Shown here one piece after another: positions 13,695 through 24,184 of a stretch of DNA of 64,000 nucleotides. The DNA comes from Stomorhina lunata (taxonomy: Eukaryota; Arthropoda; Insecta; Diptera; Rhiniidae): the NCBI GenBank assembly GCA_933228675.1, contig OW121740.1:38237492-38301491 (forward strand), written 5' to 3'. Under the pieces are notes generated by a model that was not told the origin of the DNA, ran no database searches, and was given only the letters and a program-made list of their open reading frames with translations. Position numbers and translations under genes: made by a program. How positions within the stretch are numbered: position 1 is the stretch's first letter; the number at the start of each line of letters is the position of its first letter.

Positions 13695-15470
13695 ATTGGA
13701 AAAACTTAATTTTTTTATAGAAAAACTTATTTTTTCTATAGAACAACTTATTTTTTCTATAGAAAAACTTATTTTTTCTATAGAAAAACGTATTTTTTTC
13801 TTTAGAAAAACGTATTTTTTCTATAGAAAAACGTATTTTTTCTATAGAAAAACGTATTTTTTCTATAGAAAACGTATTTTTTCTATAGAAAAACGTATTT
13901 TTTCTATAGAAAAACGTATTTTTTCTATAGAAAAACGTATTTTTTCTATAGAAAAACGTATTTTTTCTATAGAAAAACGTATTTTTTCTATAGAAAGACT
14001 TATTTTTTCTATAGAAAAACGTATTTTTTCTATAGAAAATGTATTTTTTTTTATAGAAAAACGTATTTTTTCTATAGAAAATGTATTTTTTCTATAGAAA
14101 AACGTATTTTTTCTATAGAAAAACGTATTTTTTTTTATAGAAAAACGTATTTTTTCTATAGAAAAACGTATTTTTTCTATAGAAAAACGTATTTTTTCTA
14201 TAGAAAAACGTATTTTTTCTATAGAAAAACGTATTTTTTCTATAGAAAAACGTATTTTTTCTATAGAAAAACGTATTTTTTCTATAGAAAAACGTATTTT
14301 TTCTATAGAAAAACTTATTTTTTCTATAGAAAAACTTATTTTTTCTATAGAAAAACTTATTTTTTCTATAGAAAAACTTATTTTTTCTATAGAAAAACTT
14401 ATTTTTTCTATAGAAAAACTTATTTTTTCTATAGAAAAACTTATTTTTTCTATAGAAAAACTTATTTTTTCTATAGAAAAACTTATTTTTTCTATAGAAA
14501 AACTTATTTTTTCTATAGAAAAACTTATTTTTTCTATAGAAAAACTTATTTTTTCTATAGAAAAACTTATTTTTTCTATAGAAAAACTTATTTTTTCTAT
14601 AGAAAAACTTATTTTTTCTATAGAAAAACTTATTTTTTCTATAGAAAAACTTATTTTTTCTATAGAAAAACTTATTTTTTCTATAGAAAAACTTATTTTT
14701 TCTATAGAAAAACTTATTTTTTCTATAGAAAAACTTATTTTTTCTATTGAAAAACTTATTTTTTCTATAGAAAAACTTATTTTTTCTATAGAAAAACTTA
14801 TTTTTTCTATAGAAAAACTTATTTTTTCTATAGAAAAACTTATTTTTTCTATAGAAGTACTTATTTTTTCTATAGAAGTACTTATTTTTTCTACAGAAAA
14901 ACTTATTTTTTCTATAGAAAAACTTATTTTTTCTATAGAAAAACTTATTTTTTCTATAGAAAAACTTATTTTTTCTATAGAAAAACTTATTTTTTCTATA
15001 GAAAAACTTATTTTTTCTATAGAAAAACTTATTTTTTCTATAGAAAAACGTATTTTTTCTATAGAAAAACTTATTTTTTCTATAGAAAAACTTATTTTTT
15101 CTATAGAAAAACTTATTTTTTCTATAGAAAAACTTATTTTTTCTATAGAAAAACTTATTTTTTCTATAGAAAAACTTATTTTTTCTATAGAAAAACTTAT
15201 TTTTTCTATAGAAAAACTTATTTTTTCTATAGAAAAACTTATTTTTTCTATAGAAAAACTTATTTTTTCTATAGAAAAACTTATTTTTTCTATAGAAAAA
15301 CTTATTTTTTCTATAGAAAAACTTATTTTTTCTATAGAAAATCTTATTTTTTCTATAGAAAAACTTATTTTTTCTATAGAAAAACTTATTTTTTCTATAG
15401 AAAAACTTCTTTTTTTCTATAGAAAAACTTATTTTTTCTATGGAAACACTTATTTTTTCTATTTTACTTA
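13695..15470. repeat. Minisatellite array 3, 21-bp unit, very homogeneous
   Basis: About 84 nearly identical 21-bp units, each with TTTTTTCTATAGAAAAA plus a short linker. Two sub-types are blocked: linker CGTA mainly at 13790-14310 and CTTA mainly at 14310-15460. The low divergence points to recent expansion or homogenisation. The open frame at 13696-14097 (IFSIEKR repeats) is an artefact. Confidence 0.97.
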
Positions 15471-16996
15471 ATTGTCACACAAAAAAAAAATTAAATTAAA
15501 AATCCCATAAAGACTGAAAAGCCATTTTCTTCTTATTTACGTCTCCAAGTCATTTCAAGACACAAATTTTATGGCTAAGCCTTTTTATCTCATTATGTTT
15601 TCCATTGTTTAAGTATTATCTTAATATTTTGTTGCTATTTTCTTTTTTGTGTGTTAAACACAATTATACTGTCAGCTTAGAAGATAACAAGTACAAATAA
15701 GCAGAAAATTCCTTGAAAAATTTAAAGAAAAACTTCGAAGGGAAATAATAAAATGCAGCTGTAAATTCTGAAAAATTCTGTTCCTAATTGTCGACATTAA
15801 GGTTTTTCCCTTTTTGCAATTTTATTTTAATTTTTAGTTGAATGTCTCTGCAGTTTATTCAATTCATTATGTCACTAACTATTGTTAACAATTACTTAAA
15901 TAATTTCTATCTAATTGTAATTAAAATGAAACAGTGAAATAAATTTTGGTGTTTAAGATACAGCTCAAATATGCCAGTAGAATACTGAAGCGGATGTTAG
16001 GGTAGATGCAAAGTAAATAGAATAATTTTCTATAGGAAAGTTTTAAGAAGCACAAAAAATCTTTAGTCACTTGCTTAAGTTTGGTTTCAATCATTCTACA
16101 AATTTTTGCTACTGAAGCCAAACTCAAATTTTTAGACTACAGCCTTTTTTTTCTCCAAATGCAAAAATTACAAATTTTTAGTTACAAAACAAAGGAAGTA
16201 ACTCTGTGGATGTGTTTTTGCCTGGCATTCGACTTAAAGTCACGGCAACAAATTTCGGTATATAACGTATGTATGTATGTATGTGTACAAAAATATGGAT
16301 TCATTTTCAACAAAGGTTAAAGTCCATTGTATAACTTTCCAAAGCATAGTATAGTGTTTGTTCCCTTCTATATGACAAAGCAAGGCAAGTCAAAAGATTA
16401 TGTTTTATAGACTCCTCCTTCTTCATATTGCCAAAGCTTAACTTCGTAACTTCCAGTTGGTGTCCCGATGGATTCTAGACTATCAGTGAATATATATTTA
16501 TTACCCCATGTTGTAAGAACAATCCATTCTACCAATCTACTACTTCATTAATGACCTGATATAAGCGGTAGGCCTTTAGAGTAGATAAAATTCCTTGAAC
16601 CATTAGTATAGAAGTTAATATACACTTTTTTACCGAAGTTCCCCGTTGCTAGGCCCTATTCGTCATAAAAATATTACACTTCTTGTCATGTAGTTCGAAT
16701 AGAATATTAATCAAAAGTTGCATTTTGTATACCAATGATGTCCAGAGTTGGAAATGATGTTCAGCTTGTAAACTAGCTTCTTATCTAGTTTTACTTCCAG
16801 GTACATGGCATAATCTACGAAAGAAAATTGAGTGCTACCCAAGAAGGTTCCGCTTCTGAACTTATGTATATTGTGGTAAACAGAACTATTTCAGTTAGAA
16901 ATACAAAAAGAGATACCCTTTTAAAAGCCCTCTCACAGTTTTTAAATAAAATTTTTTTTTTTTTTTGGGAATTAATTATTCGAACTTTAGAATTGA
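15471..16996. other. Non-coding stretch, nothing recognised
   Basis: A few short open frames without recognisable domains. A small GTATGTATGTAT microsatellite lies near 16266-16282. No exon of the receptor could be recognised here. Confidence 0.4.
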
Positions 16997-17347
16997 TTGA
17001 AAAATTAGGTTTAATCAGGCTTGAGTCTTGTTCTTCTCTACATGCCAACGGCAAGTGAAAAGATCGAACAAAACAAGTAATAGGAGAATACACAATCAAT
17101 TAAACGTAGTGATGTTCGATCAAACTCAATGCGTTAAATTGATGATTATCTCTGCAATTTGACAACTCGACTGTGGTCGAGAGCGCTAAGTGCTGATGAC
17201 GTCCTGTGGCGGGACAGAAATTGCAATCCACTGAGCCGCGTTCAAAAATATTTTTTTCAGTTTTTCTCCACAATTACTTTTCAAATTTTCAAAATTAATA
17301 ATTTGAAAGTTAAATGAACTTAAGCCTGATTAAACCTAATTTTTCAA
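16997..17347. mobile_element. MITE-like inverted repeat pair, about 350 bp
   Basis: 16997-17025 (TTGAAAAATTAGGTTTAATC then AGGCTTGAG) is the near-perfect reverse complement of 17319-17347. These 29-bp inverted repeats enclose about 290 bp with no coding potential. Outer ends and target duplication are not resolved. Confidence 0.55.
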
Positions 17348-17409
17348 AAAAATTTTTGAATAAAAAACTTTCAATGAAAGTTTGTTGTTGATAACATTTT
17401 AATACTCTA

Positions 17410-17967
17410 AACAAGTAAGAAAGTGCAATAGTCGGTCAAGCGAGACCAAACGATGCCCTTCACCAATAACGTCTTTTTCCTATATAAAGACAAATATTTG
17501 ATAAACTTTTGCCATCATATAAAGATTTTCTTAAAACTTATATATCTAAGCTGTTTCCGCCATTTGGACTTATATGAGAGCTAGGGTCAAATGTGGACCG
17601 ATTATCTCGAATTTTGGTTAATTGATTACAGTTTGTACAGAAATTATGAATGCAAAAAATAAACTCTAAATTCTCATTATCTTCAGATTTACGTGAGTTT
17701 TGGTGATTTTTGTCTCATTTAGTGCGTCTTGACATAAGAGTTTGTATGGGAGTATGGTCAAATGTTGATTTTAACTGTGATTTTGGTTTAAATAATCAGT
17801 ATTTGTTTTAAATTTCATGAAAAGATATTGATGTTTGTGGCCATAATATCAATTCCGAGAAGTGGGACCTATTGGAGGTACCATAAATAATGGACTGATT
17901 TTGACGAATTTCAACAGCCATGGTCCCACTATCAAAAAAATTAGTTTTGCCAAATTTCATCAAATTA
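17410..17967 (-). mobile_element. DINE-1-like family 2, copy a, 3' part
   Basis: Read on the minus strand, the element ends with a hairpin (GTCGGTCAAGCGAGAC-type, degenerate) and CTTACTTGTT at 17410. The same layout is intact at 44394-45197. This part stops at the left end of the long-TIR transposon at 17968. Confidence 0.7.
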
Positions 17968-18755
17968 CACAGCACAAAAAAATAAAAAAAATTCCATGTG
18001 CTCTTAAAACCACTATAAAATTTTGATGTGTCACGACTACCTTTGTACAAAAATGGTAAAATTTTTAAATTTCATGGCAAGATTTTTAAAAAATTTTTTT
18101 TTTAATTGCAATTTTTTTAGACGTTTCTTCAAATAATTAATGATAACTCAAAAACTACTAGTCCGATATTATTAAAATAAAATCAGAAAAATTAGGATTT
18201 ACATAGCCTTTAATTCGTCTATATATTGCGTTTCAATCGGATCAATAGTATCGGAGTTATAATAAAAAACTTAAGAAAAAATATATTTTTTATATAAAAA
18301 TGGCAAAAATTTTCGTTTTAAAAAAATCATGAAAAATCGAAAACGGCAAAAAACTTACAGGTTTATTATTTTATCGCATAGCGACATATAATGGCAACAA
18401 AATGAGATATCGACCATAAAAATCGATTAACTTTTTTTGAATTTATTCACAATTTAGTGAGTTCGCTCATTTTCACAAAATTTTAGTTTTTTGCTTGATA
18501 TACGCATTATAGCGGGTTTTTAAATGTATGAAAAAAATAAATTTTCCAATTTCAAGGGGTGCATGTCGGATTGTTGTGAGATTTGGTGAGAAACTTCCAC
18601 CCACAAAATTTTAGTCTAATCGGACAACGTTAACACGTAGCGCATAGGCCCCAAATCTGAAAAATAGCGTTTAAATCGAAAAAAGTTGACAAATTTTCAG
18701 TTTTTGCAAAATGAAAGCTATTTATTCCTCCTTTTGCAAAAAAGTAGTTCTTAGT
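17968..18755 (+). repeat. Left terminal inverted repeat of the long-TIR element
   Basis: Complementary to 21372-22136. Shared landmarks are the AACTCCGATACTATTGATCC segment and the AAGAAACGTCT segment in opposite orientations. Confidence 0.85.
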
Positions 18756-18811
18756 GCAAACGCAATGATTTTTCCAATAAGCTATATGTCTTTAAAAAAG
18801 TTTCCAAGATT

Positions 18812-19117
18812 ATGGAAAAGCTGAGACCAGGAATATTAGACGGCCCAAAAATTCGCAAATTGGTCAAAGATACCGATTTTCTCAGTTCAATGTCAGAAAT
18901 TGAGAAAAATGCATGGTATTCGTTTGTATGGGTTATTCAACCTTTCTTAGGAAATAACAAGAATGATGATTATGTTGAGCACGTTGAAGAGATGTTAACT
19001 CACTTCCAGAATCTTGGATACAACATGAGCATCAAGTTACATTACCTTCACAGTCACTTAGATCGTTTTCCTGAAAATCTAGGAGACTTAAGTGAGGAAC
19101 AGGGCGAACTATTTTTT
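18812..19117 (+). pseudogene. C-terminal fragment of a transposon-borne protein
   Basis: An open frame of about 100 codons, starting just inside the left TIR and ending where the LINE begins. It contains a block on conserved-looking residues, MSIKLHYLHSHLD followed by RFPENLGDLSEEQGE. I associate this wording with uncharacterised, repetitive arthropod and cnidarian proteins thought to derive from transposons; that is recollection and not a search result. The family normally continues past EQGE, but here the reading frame runs into the LINE poly(T), so the protein is cut. The segment before residue 1 is not visible either: the TIR lies immediately upstream. A transposase role is inferred only from its place between TIRs. 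Confidence 0.6.
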
Positions 19118-21240
19118 TTTTTTTTAACTTAGGACCAGCACTCAGGGGATGACCCCTACTTATGCGATGCATTGTGTTAGAACTAGGAAAATAGGTTATG
19201 GGAAGGAGGATAGATGGAGTAGTGTTTGTGGACATTTGATTTGAATTTACCTATATTGCAACTACTGGAAAAATTTCTGCGGGAAGCGAATTCCACATAC
19301 GAACTGTACGACTAAAGAACGAATTTTCTCTGTAGGGTGTTGTTCGGTCTACCGGCCAATCGACCACAAAGGAATGTGCTCTAGCAGAATGACGTGTGTT
19401 GCGTAAAAAAGTTCGAGTTTCGGGAACGAGTTCCCTGATTTCGTTAGAGCACATTCCAAAGTAGTAACGATAGAACAGTGAGACACAACCCACATTGCGA
19501 CGGTGCTCCAGTGAATCAATAGAGTTGGATACCCTTCTGTCACCGATGAGCACTTTCGCCCTCTCTTGCACTCGGTCGAGAAGCTCCAAAATAGACTTTG
19601 AAGCACCGGCCCATACATGAGAGTTATATTCCATTTTCGGTCGGATGTAGGTGGTGTAAATAGTAAGGAGATCAGAAGAAGTGAAGTATCTTTTACACCG
19701 TTTTAGAAAACCGAGGCACTTGAATGCTTCTTTCGACACTTGAAAGATATGCTTTGTCCAACGAACATCACATTGTATTCGCATGCCTAGAACATCAAGA
19801 GCATCTGATTCCTCAATATGTACACCACCCATTAATACAGATGAAGTAACATGGTTTGCCGTGCGTTTATGTTTTGAGTTTTCCGCGCATTAAAATGAAC
19901 TCTATTCGCACGACCCCATTCTGAAATTGTTTCGAAATCGCGGTTTAATGATCCATTCATGTTTTGTCTTATAGAGTCAACCTCAAGGAGGCTTGGCCTA
20001 CGATTGAATGAATATGAATGGAAAATGTTACTATCATCTGCAAAAGAGTAGATAGGATTGGAAGTTTGACGAAGAAGGTCATTTATAAAGATAAGAAATA
20101 GAGTAGGAGAAAGAACAGAACCTTGCGGTACCCCTGAATTAATCTTGAACTTGTTTGAGGAGAACCCATCTATAACAACTCGTATAGTGCGATCTCTGAG
20201 GAAGCTCGATATAAACCGAGAGAAGTTATTACCGACACCAAAGGCAATAAGCTTTGATAGAAGTGCTCCGTGCCACACTCTATCAAACGCCTTGGAAATA
20301 TCTAGAGCCACAACTTTACTTTCGCCAAAACGGTGTATCGATTGACACCATTTTTCCGATAGGAAGGTTAGCAGGTCTCCCGTAGAGCATCCCCTACGGA
20401 ACCCATACTGGCGGTCGCTTAGTAGGTTGTTAGACTCTAGATATTTAACAAGATGGTGGTTTACCATACTCTCCAAAACTTTGGAGAGTGCAGAAGAAAT
20501 TGCAATTGGGCGGTAATTTTCAGGGTTGTTAGCCTCACCCTTTTTAGGGATTGGCGTGACATTAGCAACCTTCCAGCACCGAGGAAATGTACCGGCATGG
20601 TACAAGGTGCTGAAAAGGTTAGCTAATGGACGCGCAAGCGTCGAAGAGCACTGCTTCAAGACCAGTGCTGGAATGCCATCTGGCCCTGGAGACTTATTTA
20701 TATTGAGATCCGCTAAAACCCGTTTTACAGCATGAGCGCGAAAGAATATCTTTGGCATAGTTACAGATACTCTTTTGAGTTCGGGCAGAGGTTGAGTGCT
20801 TTCCGGCAAGCGAGAATTGCTTGCAAATAGTTCAGCTAAAAGGTTAGCTTTATCAACCGGGTCTGTGAATGTCTGACCATCCTTTAAAAGAGAAGAAATT
20901 GAAGAACTAGCATTATTCTTGACTCTTTTAACGAATGACCAGAAATTCTTGCTGCCCCGAGGAGCAGCAAGAATTTTAGTACGAAGGCGTTGCTCGTACA
21001 GAGCCTTTTCACGCCTTAATACTTTGGCACACGTACGCCTTGCATGTTTGCGCTGCAAATCAGTAACTGGATTTTGGTTATTACGCCAGTTACTGAAAGC
21101 AACCTCTCGGGATCTGACTGCATGTTTGCACGTCTGATTAAACCAGGTTTTTAACTTTGGTTTAATCGAAATATTTTTCGCTGGGAAAACAATGAAATGC
21201 ATTTTCGATTTATTCCATCGATTTGACTTGGTCACATTTT
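19112..21240 (-). mobile_element. LINE (jockey/CR1-like), 5'-truncated, copy 2
   Basis: The minus-strand element has its 3' poly(A) at 19112-19126 (seen as poly(T) on +). Its reverse transcriptase lies at 19251-21235, and the 5' end is lost at about 21240, inside the linker between endonuclease and RT. It interrupts the protein fragment of the long-TIR element. The target-site duplication was not resolved. Confidence 0.85.
19251..21235 (-). pseudogene. LINE reverse transcriptase, frameshifted
   Basis: Reading from 21235 downwards, a 467-codon frame encodes the pre-RT linker and the RT domain. Visible RT blocks are KSPGPDGIPALVLKQ; PIPKKG followed by NPENYRPIAI; DRQYGFRRGCSTGDLL; VVALDISKAFDRVWH; GVPQGSVLSPTLFLIFINDL; and the catalytic FADD in YSFADDSN. 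The frame breaks after HFNARKTQ near 19860. The second frame (19832 to 19251) carries the C-terminal part, including DVRWTKHI, TIYTTYIRPKMEYNSHVW and FFSRTVRMWNSLPAE, typical of jockey/CR1-type LINEs. Comparison with the copy at 7729-8696 shows that the two frames are one protein. The apurinic endonuclease domain is absent (5' truncation), so the copy cannot move by itself. Confidence 0.92.
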
Positions 21241-21371
21241 TTGGTCAATTTCCTTCGGCAAGTTCTCAAGGACATGTAATGGCTAGTGCAAATTGTAGTA
21301 ACTCGAAAACTGTTTAACCGATTTTAAAGATATGTAGCTAACTGGAAATCTCATTGTATTTGCCATAAGGA

Positions 21372-22136
21372 CCAGAATCCACTTTTTTGCAAAAGGGGGA
21401 ATAAATAGCTTTAATTTTGTAAAAACTGAAAATTTGACAATTTTTTTTCGATTTAAACGCTATTTTTCAGATTTGGGGCCTATGCGCTACGTGTTAACGT
21501 TGTCCCATTCGACTAAAATTTTGTAGATGGAAGTTTCTCACCAAATCTCACAATAATCCGACATGCACCCCTTGAAATTGGAAATTTTATTTTTTTTCAT
21601 ACATTTGAAAACTAAAATTTTGTGAAAATGAGCGAATTCACTAAATTGTGAATAAATTCGAAAAAAATCAATCGATTTTTATGGTCGATATCTCATTTTG
21701 TTGCTATTATATGTCGCTATGCGATAAAATAATAAATCTGGAAGTTTTTTGGCGTTTTCGATTTGTCATGATTTTTTTTAAACGAAAATTTTTGCCATTT
21801 TTATGTAAAAAATATATTTTTTTCTTAAGTTTTTTATTATAACTCCGATACTATTGATCCGATTGAAACGCGATATATAGACGAATTAAAGGCTATGTAA
21901 ATCCTAATTTTTCTGATTTTATTTTAATAATATCAGACTAGTAGTTTTTGAGTTATCATTAATTATTTGAAGAAACGTCTAAAAAAATTGCAATTTACAA
22001 AAAAAAAAAATTTTTTAAAAATCTTGCCATAGAATTTAAAAATTTTACCATTTTTGTACAATGATAGTCATGATATATCAAAATTGTGTAGTGGTTTTAA
22101 GAGCACATGAAATTTTTTTTATTTTGTTGTGCTGTG
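21372..22136 (-). repeat. Right terminal inverted repeat of the long-TIR element
   Basis: Complement of 17968-18755; the inner end lies close to the shared CTTTTTTGCAAAAGG block. Confidence 0.85.
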
Positions 22137-22665
22137 TTATGAATGCAAAAAATAAACTCTAAATTCTCATTATCTTTTTTTGTCTCATTTAGTGCGTTTT
22201 GACATAAGAGTTTGTATGGGAGTATGGTCAAATGTTGATTTTAACTGTGATTTTGGTTTAAATAATCAGTATTTGTTTTAAATTTCATGAAAAGATATTT
22301 ATGTTTGTGGCCATAATATCAATTCCGGGAAGTGGGACCTATTGGAGGTACCATAAATAACGAACTGATTTTGACGAATTTCAACAGCCATGGTCCCACT
22401 ATAAAAAAAAATATTTTTTCCAAATTTCATCAAATTATCTTTAGAATTGCGACCTCTACCTTGATTACAAGGTTTATATGGGGGTCCAGCCAGCCATCCC
22501 GACGGATGGACAGACGGACGGACTGACATCGCTAAATTGACTTGGAAAGCGATGCTAAGCCTATGGGTATACTAAAAGGTGAGTTTAAGACAAATATTTC
22601 TAGGCGTTACATACATCAGAACAAACTTATAATACCCTTTCCACCCATGGTGGTGAAGGGTATAA
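22137..22665 (-). mobile_element. DINE-1-like family 2, copy a, 5' part with duplicated segment
   Basis: The first 298 bp (22137-22434) repeat 17644-17967 in direct orientation. The remainder continues the element through a GRAC microsatellite (GACGGATGGACAGACGGACG at 22500-22519) to TGGTGGTGAAGGGTATAAT at 22665. The same organisation is seen uninterrupted at 44394-45197. Confidence 0.75.
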
Positions 22666-23043
22666 TGAATGTATGAGTAAAACACTTTTAAATAACCCCC
22701 GTGGCGTATAATTATTTTGTAATTTTCGACTGTAACTTATATCAAGTATACGCACCGATGCAATTTGCATTATTTGAATTATGTATAACTCCTACTTATT
22801 ATGACAACCTAAGTGATTACTAACAAAAACATCAGCATTTCCAGCTGTTTACAGTTGGTCAAATAAATTAGGCTAAAATCCCTCAAACCTTCGTGTTAAT
22901 TTGAAACATATTTTATCCAGAAATATTATATTGTCACTTGTCTTTCTCACAGTTTTTAAACACTATTTAAAATTTGTTTGTATATATGTTTGATATAATT
23001 TTCTAAAATTTTCCTTTTTGCTTGTTTTTTTTTTTTATTTCAG
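22666..23043 (+). other. Intron upstream of the first visible receptor exon
   Basis: A T-rich tract at about 23022-23040 followed by CAG at 23041-23043 forms a good 3' splice site. No other element recognised. Confidence 0.6.
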
Positions 23044-23146
23044 GTTCCTGGCAACTTGGATGGGTTCTCTGTGATATTTGGATTTCCTTAGATGTTCTCT
23101 TGTGTACCGCTTCCATTTTAAGTTTATGTGCCATCAGCGTGGACAG
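23044..23146 (+). CDS. Biogenic-amine-type GPCR, exon encoding TM3 (first visible exon)
   Basis: This is the first recognised exon of a class A (rhodopsin-like) receptor in the plasma membrane that would bind an amine transmitter and signal through a G protein. The exon encodes [20 protein letters not shown] and then [13 protein letters not shown], with the DR codon split by the intron. It contains the disulfide cysteine at the top of TM3 (VLCDIW) and the amine-binding aspartate (SLDVLL). The start of the DRY motif is also here. Splice sites are CAG before 23044 and GT at 23147; the phases fit the next exon. TM1 and TM2 were not found upstream. Candidates are an alpha2-adrenergic-like octopamine receptor or an orphan insect amine receptor; the ligand cannot be fixed by eye. 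The four visible exons give about 460 residues. Confidence 0.9.
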
Positions 23147-24184
23147 GTTGGTAGTGTTTACTCGAGTTTTGTTTCAGATGAAAATCTTGTTTAGTCACTT
23201 TTGTTTTCTCTTGTTTGTTTTAATATAAATTTTGATTTAATTTTTTTGTATAACTTTTTTAATTATTTTTTTTTTAACTTGTTATACTCTATACCATCAT
23301 AATAATGAAAGTTATCAGATATTATGGGTTTATGCTAATGCTGGTAACAAAAAGTTTAATTTGATTTTTCCTCAGCCCAAATAAATAAAAACTAATTAGA
23401 AAATTTGAATTCAAAGTTGATGATCAATCAATAGACAGCGGCTTAGAGAAACAAATTATTGGTTATAAATAATTTACAGTTAATGGATATAAATAAATTC
23501 AAAAATATGGATACAAATAATTTCATAAATTGTAAATTGTAAAGTGTCAATGCATAGCTCCAGTCAAAGCCTTGGGTGAAAATTAACTATGTTTAACACA
23601 AACCCCCAGATTAGTTCGAATTGCTAAAAAATAGTCCCATGAAAATCGAAACTCAATCGCAAACTATAAAAATTTTTTGTATAGGGAATAATGGGAGATT
23701 TTTGCTTTGGACCCCCATTTTCACTTATTATTGTTCTCAATGTATAAGTCGGAATTCTCAACAGAATCTTAAAAATTTGACACACGTCTATTAGTTTTTT
23801 CCACAAAGATCTGAACCAATTTTGGTTGAAATCCGTCCACTCCATGGGTTACCTGCTTTGGACCACCATTTTTAAAAGAAGTTGATAATTGGTTAACCCA
23901 AAAAAGAGATCTACTAATTTTGGTTGAAATCCGTCGACTACTACGGGAATTACACTCAAATTCAAATTGATTAAAAAGTTGCGCCTAAACGACTGCAACA
24001 CTTTTTACTTAAATTATGCGTAACTTTTTATATGATTTTTTTTCAGAAAATTTCGAACTTTCTAATCTAAACTAATCCAAAGAAGAGACTTTCGCATTTT
24101 ACATAGTTATGTTGGGTGCATCGAGCAAAGCCGATATAGAGATTTTTTTGATTTCCTGATATCTGCTAAAGTATATACGAGATT
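23147..24184 (+). other. Receptor intron, unique part
   Basis: Starts with a GT donor at 23147. AT-rich, with no recognised repeat before the array at 24185. The open frame at 23624-23845 on the minus strand has no recognisable domain. Confidence 0.6.

Larger units (their letters stand above)
17968..22136. mobile_element. Long-TIR DNA transposon, interrupted by a LINE
   Basis: The outer ends are CACAGCACAA at 17968 and TTGTGCTGTG at 22136. Inverted repeats of about 770-790 bp (17968 to about 18755, and about 21372 to 22136) match along their length with small indels and substitutions. The interior holds a transposase-like coding fragment (18812-19117) and a LINE inserted on the minus strand (19112-21240). 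Without the LINE the element would be about 2.0 kb. The left flank ends TTA and the right flank starts TTA, which would fit a 3-bp TTA target duplication. However, the flanks also belong to a 300-bp direct duplication, so that is not certain. I cannot assign the superfamily. Confidence 0.8.

Noticed and set aside
13696..14097. Open frame of IFSIEKR repeats
   Set aside because: Translation of the 21-bp array, which is also a multiple of three.
16815..17099. Open frames on both strands near 16.8-17.1 kb as a gene
   Set aside because: Opposite frames overlap, no domain is seen and the region enters a MITE-like inverted repeat.
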